Source of the DNA: Cryptomeria japonica
Lineage: Eukaryota > Streptophyta > Pinopsida > Cupressales > Cupressaceae
Direction of reading: 5' to 3'
DNA: 64,000 bases
Assembly: GCF_030272615.1 (NCBI RefSeq)
Contig: NC_081406.1
Span: 165,213,521-165,277,520, forward strand
The notes below the pieces were generated by a model. That model was not told where the DNA came from. It was given only the letters and a program-made list of their open reading frames with translations, and did not search any database. Within the stretch, counting starts at the first letter, position 1. The number at the start of each line of letters is the position of its first letter. The position numbers and the translations under genes are program-made. Shown piece by piece: positions 1-10,975 of the stretch.

Positions 1-789
1 TGGATAGTATGGACTGGAGAAACGGTGTTGAATATGAAATTTTTCACAAAGCTCTTTAACATCTTTATTCTTGAAGGGACGACCATTATCAGTGACTATG
101 GAAAGAGGAACCCCATACCGACATATGATATAATTCAACAAGAATTTTGAAATTTAGACACTAGTAATATAGGTCATGGGGATAGCCTCGATCCATTTTG
201 TAAAATACTCTATGGCTGTAATGATGAACTTGTATCCATTTGCAGATGTCGGGTGAATCTTGCCAATAAGATCCAATCCCCATTGAGAAAAGGGCCACGG
301 AGATATGACAGAATGAAGCTCTTGAGCTGGTGCATGAATGTAATTTCCATGGATCTGGCACTTGTAGCATTTCTTAACAAATTCATGAACATCTTTTTCC
401 AGAGTAGGCCAATAATACCCCGCACGAGTCAACTTTTTGGCTAAGCTTAGATCATTGAAATGGCCCCCACATATACCATTGTGAACCTCGTGTAAAGCCG
501 TTTGTGCTTCATCAAAATCCAAACACCTGAGGAGGGTATGGTCAAAAGAACGGCGGTAAAGGGTGTCGGCGATGATGACATATTTAGTTGTCTGTCGGAT
601 AAAGGCTCGGCGTTGGTTAGCAGAAAGGTTGGGTGGTAAGGTTTGGGATTTTAAATATTGATATATGTCATTGTACCATGGGGAGTTGGGACCAACAAGA
701 ATGCACATCACATCTGCTGTCGGAATGTCAAAAGAAGGAACCAGCAATTGTTCAACTAAAAATTCGCATTTGTCCATATTGTTTGGCAT
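1..789 (-). pseudogene. int: Element A integrase (C-terminal part outside window)
   Basis: Integrase inserts the cDNA into host DNA. The zinc-binding region is visible: HEVHNGICGGHF supplies the histidine side and CYKCQIHG the cysteine pair near 350-480. The first catalytic aspartate lies in WGLDLIGKIHP and the second in SIVTDNGRPFKN near position 90. The glutamate would lie beyond position 1. An in-frame TAA at about 154-156 replaces a glutamine codon when compared with element H at the same site, so the gene is broken. It is in frame with the upstream reverse transcriptase and RNase H. Confidence 0.85.
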
Positions 790-1689
790 ATTTATCATGG
801 AAGCAATTGTAGCCATCGCATTTGCTGACTTGTTTTGCATTCTTGGAACTTGACTGAAATGAATAGCCGTGAATTTGGTCTTGAAGAAATCCACCATGTG
901 CTTATAGGGAATAAGCTTTTCATCTTTTGTTTCGTAGTCATCATTCACTTGTCAGATGACTAATTGAGAATCTCTATAAACATGCAAATGTGTGATGTTC
1001 CAGTGAACGGCTACTTGGAGTCCTGTAACTAATGCTTCATACTCTACAATGTTATTGGTACAGTGGAAAGTTATTCTGTAGGATTTTGGAATAGCATCAC
1101 CTTGAGGGGTGACAAATAAGATGCCGGCTCTGGACCTAAACTTGGTGTGGGATCCATCAAAGTATAACTTCCATTCATTAGAGGATGTGAGAGTAAAGAC
1201 TGATTCATCTGGAAAATCGGTCAACATGGGATGATCATCAGAAATAGGAGCCTCTGCAAGTTGATCTGCTATGACTTGTCCTTTTATCGCCTTTCGCTCC
1301 ATATACTCAATATCAAATTCACTGAGAATCGTGACCCATTTTGCTAGATGACCTGTCAAAGCTGCTCGGCTGAGCAAATATTTTAAGGGATCAATTTTGG
1401 TGACCAACAATGTTTGGTGGCTTAGCATATAATGTCAGAGTTTCTGCATTGCAAATACCACTGCTAAGCATGCCCTTTCAATAGTTGAATAATTTAGCTC
1501 ATAGCCTACCAGTGTCCGGCTGATATAGTAAATAGCTCACTCTTTGTCGTTCTCATCTTGTTGGGCCAATAGAACTCCTAATGCCATTTCAGTTGCAGAA
1601 ACATACAATAAAAATGGCTTTCCGTCTATTGGAGGCATTAGAATAGGCGGCGATAGCAAATATTCTTTGAGAACTTGAAAGGCTGATTG
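790..1689 (-). pseudogene. Element A tandem RNase H region (degenerate tether plus second RNase H)
   Basis: Two RNase H-like modules follow the reverse transcriptase. The first (about 1430-1689) has LLYVSATEMALG where a catalytic aspartate is usual, so it looks like a structural tether. The second (about 950-1260) has LYFDGSHTKF, NNIVEYEAL and YRDSQLVI, which supply the acidic residues expected of an active enzyme. This dual arrangement is known for the plant Tat lineage. Stops occur near 1534, near 1431 (KL*HYM, where H has KLRHYL) and near 951 (VI*QV, where H has VIRQ). The latter two fit CGA to TGA changes. Confidence 0.8.
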
Positions 1690-2718
1690 ACACTGCTCAG
1701 TCCATTTGAAAGCGACGCCTTTGTGCAGTAGATGTTGGAATGGATGACATTTATCGGCCAACTGAGCTATGAAGCGGCAAATTGACTGGAGCTTTCCTTG
1801 TAGACTTCTTAATTGCCGGAGGTTTGAAGGTGGAGGCATATCCATTATTGCTTTGACTTTGGCAGGGTCGACCTCAATGCCTCGGTGAGAAACAATATAT
1901 CCTAGTAATTTGCCCGCTGTAACACCAAAGACACACTTCTTTGGATTGAGCCTGAGTTTGTAGGTCTCCATTCGATCAAAGATTGGGCCCAGGATGGCTA
2001 GATGACTATCTCTGGTGACAAATTTGCATAACAAGTCATCAACATAGTCCTCCATCAAAGTATGCATGAAATCATGAAAAATTGTCATCATTGCTCTTTG
2101 ATATGTTGTGCTTGCATTTTTAAGACCGAAGGGCATCACATTCCAATAGTAGGTACCCCAAGCACAGGTGAATGTTGTCTTATGCTGATCTTCAGGAGCA
2201 ATGCGAATTTGGTTATAGCCGGAGAAACCATCCATCAATGAAAGCATCTCATATCCAGTCGTCATATCCACTATGATGTCTATGTTTGGCAATGGAAAAT
2301 CATCTTTAGGGCATGCTTTATTGAGATCCCTAAAATCTGTGTAGATTTTGATGCCCCCAGTTACTTTGCTAACTGGTACTAAATTTGAAATCCAGTCTGC
2401 ATAATCAATGGGTCTGATGAAGCCCACATCTAGTAATTTTTTTAATTCCACTTTGACCAAAAGAGCCACCTAAGGATGCATCTTTCTAAGTTTCTGTTTG
2501 ACAGGCTTAGCATCAGGTTTTAGTGGTAAATGATGAAGGACCAATTCTGGATCAAGGCCAGGCATATCTGCATAGGACCATGCAAAGCTGATCTTCTTCT
2601 CAAGAAAGAAATTGACAAAATCTATCTTTTCCTGTTGTGATAGAGAAGCAGCAAAATGAATGACCTTAGGGTTGTCAGGTGTACCCAAATTGATTTCCTC
2701 GGTCATTTCCATGAGCAA
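1690..2718 (-). pseudogene. Element A reverse transcriptase
   Basis: This is the RNA-dependent DNA polymerase that copies element RNA in the cytoplasmic particle. Visible motifs are IYTDFRDLNKACPKDDFPLP, LSLMDGFSGYNQI, NVMPFGLKNASTTYQRAM and the catalytic EDYVDDLL, followed by LNPKKCVFGV. All catalytic aspartates are present. An in-frame stop near 2470 separates the N-terminal stretch that contains AWSYADMPGLDPE. The sequence is clearly related to element H at 58560-59726. The Tat assignment rests on the YVDDLL context and the second RNase H. Confidence 0.88.
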
Positions 2719-2730
2719 TGTTGATTTGTC

Positions 2731-3423
2731 CTAACTTGACAGGGGTATGTCCACTCTTCCACCTTTGGGCGCCTCACAGAGGTTTTCACCCACAGGTACG
2801 TCTTTTATTTTTACTTTTGCATGATCAGAGAGTGCCTTACGGTTTTCACTCAAAGATCTATTCTTTTGATTTTTTACTGTTTCTTTTCTTTTTTCATTTT
2901 GATGACTGGAAGAGGGAGTTGACTCCCCAAAATATAACATGGAATCTAGGTCAATAGCAAATCCTACCTTATGATCACCTTGTGGTATGCCTTCCCGTAG
3001 TCCAAGGAATTCTGCAATTGCTTTGTCATTTTGAAAACAGTCCAATGTGAGTGGTTCTTGTTGGTCATATTGGATAAGCTGGGGATAAATGAGGGGCATG
3101 CCATCATCGGTTGTAAGAAGAGAGAGAGCTGATATGGTAAAAATGTGAACATCTGTGGTGTCACTATCCGAACTGCTTGTGTCAGATTCGGAGCTTGGAT
3201 CCCAGAATGATTCTATCCAAGCATGAGGACATGTTTTTGGAAGAGGAGTTATTTCATGTTTGTCCTCCATAGGCAAATTATCAGGGTCAATAAAGATATT
3301 GTCGAGGGCATACGCACTAGAAGAAAAGGAACTCCATTCCCATTCATTAGAATCAGTTTCGGGTCGGGTATCCTCAGGTGTTATTTCATCGTCAGGATCA
3401 CGCCCTTTTCGACATGTGGGCAC
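2731..3423 (-). pseudogene. Element A acidic linker between G-patch and reverse transcriptase
   Basis: About 230 codons in the same frame as the protease and reverse transcriptase, with no family I recognise. It is rich in Asp, Glu and Ser (SESDTSSSDSDTTD) and contains a conserved block at 2926-3054 with CFQNDKAIAEFLGLREGIP and FAIDLDSMLYFGE. The same block occurs in element H at 59918-60052, so it is a lineage feature and not random spacer. It may be a processing or spacer region of the polyprotein, which is inference. It ends in a TAG just before the reverse transcriptase N terminus. Confidence 0.65.
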
Positions 3424-3444
3424 TTTGGTAGATGTGGATCCAAT

Positions 3445-4296
3445 TCATAACGGTACAAAACCTAACCCTAAAGTTGGAGGTCGCCTCTTGGGTATAACAG
3501 GTTCTATCCTTCCATTGTTATTCAGGCCTAAGCCACTGCAACCATCATATCCTTTCTTTTGTAGCATAGTAAATCCTTTGCTGTAGCGTTCCACTGGTAA
3601 CCTGATAGGTGGGGTCTCAGTTGGATCTTTGTAAAGCCAATCTATGACATCATCATCTATAGTTTCTTTGCCAAGTTCTCCCCATCTTGTAAATGTAGTG
3701 GGAGGCTGATATTGAATAATGACCTTAGGTTCTTTTTGCAATAAATGCGGTTTTCCATATGATTTTGGCGATATTGGTAAATTCCTGATGAGGAATGTTT
3801 GATCCATTGAATATTCTCCGCATCCTTGGTCTTGTATCTTCAATTTCCCTTTGACAGCATCTAACAATTCATTAGGATCCACATAGCTATGTGACTTGGC
3901 CTCTCTATTAACTGGGACTTGCTGCTGAGGTGTATCCCTTAGAGTAGCACAAAATTGAAATGTATTAGGATCTCCCAGAATTGTTATCTCAGTTCCATTG
4001 TAAGGATATTTTAAACATTGATGATAGGTGGATGGAACTGCTTTCATTGCATGGATCCATAGACGGCCAAGGATCATATTATAAGGGAGATCAAGGTCTA
4101 GGACTTGCAGGAAAGTGTTTTCTGTCACTGGACCGACTCTGATAGGCAATGTAATTATCCCTTTGGATGGGCGCTCAACATCATCATATGCTTTTATTGT
4201 TATTCTTCTGGAAGCATCAATATCATTTTCTGTATATCCAAGGCCAATGACCACTCTCAAGGTACAAATATTAAGACCTGCTCCGCCATCTATCAA
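3445..4296 (-). pseudogene. Element A aspartic protease followed by G-patch
   Basis: The retropepsin-type protease that cuts the polyprotein begins with MIDGGAGLNICTL, where DGG takes the place of the usual D-S/T-G active site. MILGRLWIHAM is the downstream hydrophobic-G-R/D-type motif. Residues 241-283 form a glycine-rich G-patch-like motif described separately. Element H has the same arrangement with MDNGAGLNICTL. The active-site variation may reduce activity or be normal for this lineage; I cannot decide from two broken copies. The frame continues from gag above 4303 with one stop between. Confidence 0.8.
3448..3576 (-). other. G-patch-like motif after the element A protease
   Basis: The peptide has the G-patch layout: a hydrophobic start, GYDGCSGLGLNNNG, then EPVIP and GLGF at the end. 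G-patches bind RNA or helicases and are known next to proteases in some retroviruses and in plant Tat elements. Element H has an equivalent copy at 60799-60930. Confidence 0.65.
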
Positions 4297-4302
4297 GACT
4301 CG

Positions 4303-5949
4303 TCAGATTTTGCAATTATGGACAAAGACTTCAAGGTGCAAGGGATCATTATGAGGGATTTTATCAGGTGAGATATCATTATCAAAAAATGCGACATTTT
4401 GGGAAACAGCTAGATGTCCAATCCGGGCTTGAAACTGGTCAACATCAATATCTGTCGGGATAGTGGACTCAATCAAAGCTTTATCCAAGACTGCATGATG
4501 CATGGGAGACATCTTCAACAACTCAAGGATTGATATTTGTGTAGGTGTTTTTCCTAGATGATCCAAAAGATTGTATTGACTTGCCGGAGTTGGTTTGGAA
4601 GGAGCTACAGGAGCTCCTTTCAAGACTATCTTGGATCGACGAGTGGTGACTGCACAAGAAGGATCTTGCTCCTTTATTTTCAGGGTGGAAACATACTCAT
4701 TTGACGCATGAAAACAATTAATGACATTGTTATAACCGGTATTGGCATAATTGGCCATTTGAGTGGAGTTGGAAGAAGACGCTTTACCCTTGTCATGATC
4801 CAGCAAAGGAGTTTTGAAAATAGTATGATCAGTGTTAGAGGTTGGATGGGATGGATCTACCTCAATTACTCCTTGCTCTAATAAATCTTGAATCATATGT
4901 TTTAATTGAAAACAAGATGCAGTTTTATGTCCTTTGGATCGATGATACTCATAGTACGCATTATCATTCCACCAATGCGGTTTTACCGCTGGTTCTGCCT
5001 TGATATCTGGTAGCTTAATAAATTTTGCTTGTATCAATTGTCTCATTACTGATTCAATAGGCTCTCCCAATGGCGTAAATTGTTGAGGAGGCCCATCCCA
5101 CGATCGGAAGGGTTTGCGTTGTTGGTTTTGTTGTTGGCCTTGTTGTTGACTATATTGTTGAGTATGTTGTTGTTGAGCATGTTGTTGGTATTGCAGCTGT
5201 TGAGTAACATTTCTCATTTGCGCTTGATTTTGTTCCATAGTTGACATATTAGGAACACTCAATTTCTTGATCGTGAATGGGGGTTGATTTGCATTCACCT
5301 CTCTTGCATCAACAACTCCATCATTAGTGACATTCTTGTTCTTATACCAAAATCTATTTCTGTCCCCTGAATAATTTGTGTTGTCATTGTCTTTATTGAG
5401 CTTGATAATTCCTTTAGCTACCAAAGTTGTTTCAATGCTCATTCCTTTCTTAATAAGTTTCTCTATAGTACTGGGACTTTTTAATTTTAACTCATACATC
5501 ATTTCTAGGACCAGATTTTGGATAAACAAATTCACTTGTTGTTCTTCAGGTATATCAAGAGAAGAATGACTATACAAGCTTCGCCATCATTGCAAAAAAG
5601 TCACTAATGGTTCACCTTGCTTTTGCTTGGTATTGCATAAATCTGACATAGTCACGTCACTGTCGATGTTGAACGCGAAATGAGATAAAAACTTTTGAGC
5701 CAATTCCGACCAAGTCTTTATATTTCCTGGCAGATGTGAATACCAATCCATGGCTTGTCCCATGAGACTTCATGCAAATAATCACATTAAATATGTCTCC
5801 TCATAACTCACTTCAGTACATGCCGCAAAAAATGCTCGAATGTGATCTTTTGGATTGCCATTCCCTTTATATTTCTCAAAATTAGGTGCTTCAAAATGTT
5901 TAGGGAATGGAGGCATGTATACACTCTTGTCAAATGGATTAGGACATAA
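4303..5949 (-). pseudogene. gag: Element A gag, capsid and nucleocapsid part
   Basis: Gag builds the cytoplasmic virus-like particle. The retrotransposon gag core is at about 5500-5890, with YKGNGNPKDHIRAFFAACTE, LPGNIKTWSELAQKF and CNTKQKQGEPLVTF. Further on, WWNDNAYYEYHRSKGHKTAS matches a zinc-knuckle-like CxxH..GH..C motif of element H (CEFHQGRGHKTSNC), but here its first cysteine is tyrosine. A second Q-rich block (5060-5220) lies just upstream of this knuckle. Several in-frame stops (for example near 5760-5790 and 5580) break the frame without shifting it. Confidence 0.8.
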
Positions 5950-7626
5950 ATCTTGATCTGTATAAAATTTCTTTGTTCCTTTAGTTTCTAATGCGTCAAC
6001 TTTTCATTGCAGCTGCTCAAGTTGTTGCGCAATTGTATCAGATTTTAGAGGTCCATCATTAATCCCAGTGGGTATTCTTTGTCAATACATCGTGTTTCCA
6101 ATCGGTTGTTGATATTCTGAAATGGCCATTTTTGGTGTCTTTGGCATATAAACTTCTTGGTACATCTCTTGTTGTTGTGGTTGTGCTATGCGTTGATATC
6201 GACCTTGTTGTTGTGCTTCTTGCAGCCTAGGCTGATATTGCAATTGAGTATGTGGTTGATATTGCACAGGCGCCAATTGCGGTTGTGAAGTAGGATAGCT
6301 TGCTTGCCTTGGCACATATTGAGGCACATGTTGTTGATGTTGACGAATCAGAATTTGTTGACTTTGTGCCAATTGTTGTCGTGGTGTATATCCCATCATT
6401 TGTAAAAAACTTTGTTTAGGTTTTTTTCATTGCTTCTCCTTAGGATGGGGTATGGCACTTGCATTAACTTGCTGTGTTGTTTGTCCAATCCATTGTGGTG
6501 GTTGCAAGTTTGCATTAACTTGTGATGGTGCCGAAGGTGCTGTAATTTGTTGTTGAATGTGAAATTGTTGTTGTTGCACATTGCTAGTTTGCACATTCGA
6601 TTGCACCTTTTGTGTATTACTCAATTGTTGCAATAATTGTTTTTGGTGCAAACCACTATTCGTAGCTCTTTGTGTCGCCATTATCGAAGGATTTGTCGCA
6701 ATAGTGTTTGGCACAGATATTGAACTCAACGAGACATAAGAACTTTGTTGCATCATGGAATTACCTTGGACATTAGTGATATCAAGCATTCCAGTTGTGA
6801 AGCTTTCCTGCATCTTAGATTTTGATCCAACTTTATGCATGTAAGGAACCACTTCTTGTTGAGGGAAAGCTGTGAATACTTGCGTGTTCTTCATTTGATC
6901 TTGTGTTATAGGTGTTGTGTTGAATAATGGATTATTTATCATCTCAAATGGTGACTTTTGAGGAATAGTCACTGTCAATGCCTTTGAAGCACGTTTGCTC
7001 ATCAAGGTAGGTTGAGTTACTTGTTGTGTATTTTCTTCATTTGGATGCGGAGAGAAACTTAACAACTCACCGCCTTGTTGTTCTTGCACATTGATTTGTT
7101 CACTTGAAGAGGTCACATTACTCATCATGTTAAGATACTTTTGTGGAAACATCTTAAAGACCTTGTTCAAGAACTTATCCATCTTTTTTGTTATCTTTGG
7201 ATCTTGAAGGAACATGTCAACATCATCAGAAGCGTCAGAATTGGATGAAGAATCTGGTTGGACATTTGGATTCGCTTCTTGTTGGATACCTTGATCTGAA
7301 CCAAATCCTTGCAAAAGAGTTTGTTCTTCATATAATGTTTGAGTTTGAATGTCATGTTGCAAGTTTGGTTGATTCCAATTGAAAGGTGGACTTCCTCTTG
7401 GAGTTGTTGGAACACTCCCATGTCCTAGTTTCATAGGTACAAACACTGGTTCATATAATGGAGGTGGTCCAAGTTGAACCATTCCATATGGTGGTAGAGA
7501 TGTGTTTGATGAACCTTCGATTTGCACTATTTGACTAGTTTGAAACTGCGAATTTGCTATGTTGTCCATGGGTTGATACGTTGGTCTGCCCATCTTTTTA
7601 GGTTTTGATCTTGTCTCAACAGGCAT
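5950..7626 (-). pseudogene. gag: Element A gag N-terminal glutamine-rich extension
   Basis: The likely start at 7624-7626 gives MPVETRSKPKK, which resembles the start of element H gag (MVQTRSQSRQ). About 560 codons precede the capsid core, very rich in Gln, Asn, Pro and Ser, with Q runs such as VQQQQFHIQQQ. Element H has only about 190 residues at this place, so A carries a long low-complexity extension. Stops occur near 6424 and 6079. A longer start at 7698 is possible but lacks the conserved TRS start. Function is unknown; a disordered assembly segment is inference. Confidence 0.6.
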
Positions 7627-9708
7627 GTCACTTATGCAAAATGTAATGTTTTTTTGGAATTTTCCAAAGACAATATATGGTATGCAACTAAATGCCAACT
7701 AGATAGATGAAAATGCAATCTATGTTTTTGGTTGTTTTGAAGATTTTGACAAACTTTTGAAATGCAAATCTAAAAAGAGACCCTTAGGAAACTGAAATGA
7801 TGTCTAGACCTTAAAGGACAAAAGGACTAAGTGACAAAGGACAAGATGACAATGTCTCCCCTATATGCTTGGATACTAAGCTAGGTTTGACAAAATGACA
7901 TTGATGATAAAAGGACAAAAGGTTTGATAAGGTCTAGACTTCCTAACAATGACTTAGGGTTTATCAAAGATTTGGATTACTCAAGTATGGCAAAACCTAG
8001 TTTGAGACTATATGCAGAAGGACAATTACTATGCAAATGACCGTAATATGATATGACAATGAAGAGACTTAGGATATGCAAATATGAATGTATGACATTG
8101 TCAACCTAAGATGAAACCTAAGGTTTAATTATGAAATGATATTACTCTTATGCAAGAGGACACATGCAAATGGATGACCTTTATTGATATAAAAAGGAGT
8201 ATGACTTAGGTGAAACCTAACCTTGGTACTTGACAATGACTTTGCAAAATGCAACCTAGGATGAACCTAAATGTAAGTGACATGCATGTTAAGACAAGAT
8301 TTTGAACAATATTTGACAACCATGTTTGAAGATAAGTTTTTGAATCTTGTTGAACCTTTGTTGGATGAATGTCTCTTGTGTTTAACCTTGTTTTTAATCA
8401 ATTTGCCTTGTTCTTGAAATGAGATAAAATTCAACTTTTGACAATCAAAGAATACAAGATATTGCAACTTAGACTCAAGACAATCATGCTCATTCCCACA
8501 TTTCTTATGGTAGGCAAGGACATTAGGTACTTGAGAGATAGACTCATTATGGGATTCAAGGAGAATACATAGATGCTTGACCCCACGGGCTCCCCTCCAC
8601 GGCACTCACTTCTCAGGGCAGCCAAGCATCAGTCCCCATGGAAATCTCCCCATGGCGAACTTAGTATCTCTTCCAAGTATCTGAACTTGTCCTTCTCAAG
8701 CAACTAGAAGGGTTTTTGGCCTCTAAAAACAAGGTGTTTAGTAAGGATTTCTATTAAGCATTACTCCTTGATGTCACGCAAGCATGATTGAGACATTAAG
8801 CCCATCAAGATACCAAACAAATGTAGTCACGCAAGCATGATTTAGACCAAGAGGCCCTACTTAGATGTTGATATGAGAAAGAGTTCAAGGGTCATCACTT
8901 CCCAAGTAACTGCAATTCCCACGTAACACTTCCTTCAAAGCTTTCGCCCATCAGGTATTTTTTTATAGTGAGTTAGAATGCCAAGGTATTATAGCCATAC
9001 TCACTTTGGGTCATTCCCTTCTCACGATTATCACTTGCTTGCAAAAGCAAAGTGGTCGAGAAGGCAGGCCCTCTAAAGGAGACACACAATCAAAGACACG
9101 AGCATGGTATCAAAGATCTGGATTTCTGATCACCCTAAGAAGGATGAGAGCATACTCTCCTACTCCAATGTCACACTCAATAATCAAAGCACAAACACGT
9201 TTATTCCAACCTATTTAGAAATCACTAAGTGCCTAATTAAAAAATCTCAAACACAAAGTTTGGTTGTTTCTCCAAGGCAACCTGCAAAATCCAAGTTAGA
9301 AGTTTGATTTGTTGTCTTTGACTATCGATTCTGCATAACACATGTTAGTAGTTTGATTTATTGTCTTTGCCATGCATATGCCAAGATTCTGCATACATAA
9401 TTAGTACCAAAATCCAAAGTACAGAAAACAGAATGCAAAAAACTAGACAAATTTCAAGTAAAACATTGCATTTTTACCCCTGTTCTGGACTTTACACAGG
9501 CGCAGAAGTCATGACACAGGCACAGAAGTCATGAAACAAGCATAGAATGTCTTCAACACAAGTGCAGAATGCTTAACATAGGTGCAAGTTGCTTCACACA
9601 GGTGCAGAAGTCTCCAGAAAACCCTGCACGACCCTGTTTTTGGGTTTTTGGCCTGCAAAATCAACTTGAAAGCACTCAAAAACACCATAAAGTGGTTAGA
9701 TGGTTAGT
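7627..9708 (-). other. Element A untranslated leader
   Basis: About 2.1 kb between primer site and gag with no supported ORF on either strand. It contains a C/G-rich patch at 8580-8650, two copies of a 17 bp word starting GTCACGCAAGC at 8774 and 8826, and a short tandem array near the primer site (9499-9613). Leaders of this kind usually carry packaging and dimerisation signals, but I cannot identify one here. Confidence 0.6.
9499..9613 (-). repeat. Six degenerate copies of a 19-22 bp repeat in the element A leader
   Basis: On the plus strand, units of the form GGCGCAGAAGTCATGACACA follow one another about six times with substitutions. They lie about 100 bases downstream of the primer site in the element transcript, where packaging signals commonly lie. 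Confidence 0.7.
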
Positions 9709-9727
9709 GTTCAAATCGGGTTCACCA
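9709..9727 (-). other. Element A primer binding site
   Basis: On the minus strand TGGTGAACCCGATTTGAAC begins 5 bases after the LTR end. It starts with TGG, as needed to pair with a tRNA 3' CCA. It is not the initiator-Met site (TGGTATCAGAGC) used by C, D, E and F. The matching tRNA is not identified. Confidence 0.75.
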
Positions 9728-10084
9728 ATTAATGTAGCATAGGAAATAGGAAATCATCACAAGCAATATAAAAACTAATCATTAGCTCAATCACAAAAGG
9801 CTAGAATGCAATGAATCTATCCTAAGCACACTCAATAGAGACATGAAATCAAACATTCAAAACTAGAAATTAAGAAAACCAAGGGTACGATTTGAATTCT
9901 CCTTCATGCGACTCCATTTTTCTTATTTCCTCTTCAAATGGTTTGGTTGTGGATCTCACCTACAAGTGCACATACATAATTGAAAGCAAGATTGACATTG
10001 ATTATTGATCAAGAGTACTAGAAGCATAAATTCGATAGTCTGATTACCAATTAAGAATCAAGGGGTTTGATTGAAGAAAATCAT

Positions 10085-10094
10085 CCAATTTATA
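10085..10094 (-). promoter_or_regulatory. Probable TATA box of the element A LTR
   Basis: TATAAATTGG on the minus strand, about 350 bases before the LTR 3' end, a normal place for the U3 promoter. Confidence 0.55.
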
Positions 10095-10748
10095 GAAGAA
10101 TTGGAGAGATGACAAGATTAGCATGATTCGATTCAAATGGAAATTGCAAATCAATTATGTCAATTATGACAAATTATGACAAATTATGCACTTTCTATGC
10201 AAAATTTGTTGATTGATAATTTATGACAAATTATGACAAATTTCTATGTCAAGAATTGATTGATTGTCAATTATGACAAATTTATGACAAATTGACATGT
10301 CATTTCCATGAATTTAGGAGAGAAATAGGAAGAAATTGAAATTAAGAATTAAGAAATTAGAAAAATTAGAAAATAAGAGGAATTAGGAAAATTAGGAATT
10401 AATAAATTGGTGAAAATTAGGAATTAGGTAAATTAATTAATAATTTGTCATTTATTAATTAATTCACAAAAGAGGAATAATTAGCCAATTAAATGAACAT
10501 TTAATTGTGACAAGAAGACTTAGGATAAATAAATAAATTATTTAATCCTAGAGGAAGAAATGACACACAAGGTTAAATGATTAAATCACAAAACCCTAGA
10601 AGATAAATTAGTAATGCGAGAATGACAATTAGGTCTTGATTGAAGATAATTGATATCGATCATGATTCTGATTAAATGATTTGATTGATAAATATGCCAA
10701 TTGACGAGGAACAATGACAAATTGATCCAAATTGACACAATTGAGACA

Positions 10749-10975
10749 GACAACGATCGATGACAAATTGATCGCAAAATGACAAAATTGACAAGCGGAC
10801 AAGGATCGATGACAAAATAGATTGCAAGACGATAGGATTGAAAATGACCACGATCAATGACAAATTGATCACAGAATGACAAAATTGAACATGACAACGA
10901 CCGATGACAAATCGATCGCAAAATGACAAGATTGAAAACGATAAGGATTGATGAAAAATCGACAAGATTGATAAG
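10749..10975 (-). repeat. 47-49 bp minisatellite in the element A LTR
   Basis: Plus-strand units start at 10749 (48 bp), 10797 (49), 10846 (47) and 10893 (47), with a partial one at 10940 and a decayed one at about 10705. Each has the form GACAACGATCGATGACAAAT followed by TGATCGCAAAATGACAA. They sit upstream of the TATA box in the transcript orientation, so they could act as repeated enhancer sites, which is inference. Confidence 0.8.

Noticed and set aside
9499-9613. Short repeats as a CRISPR-like array
   Set aside because: Units are adjacent with no unique spacers, and the setting is a plant retroelement leader.
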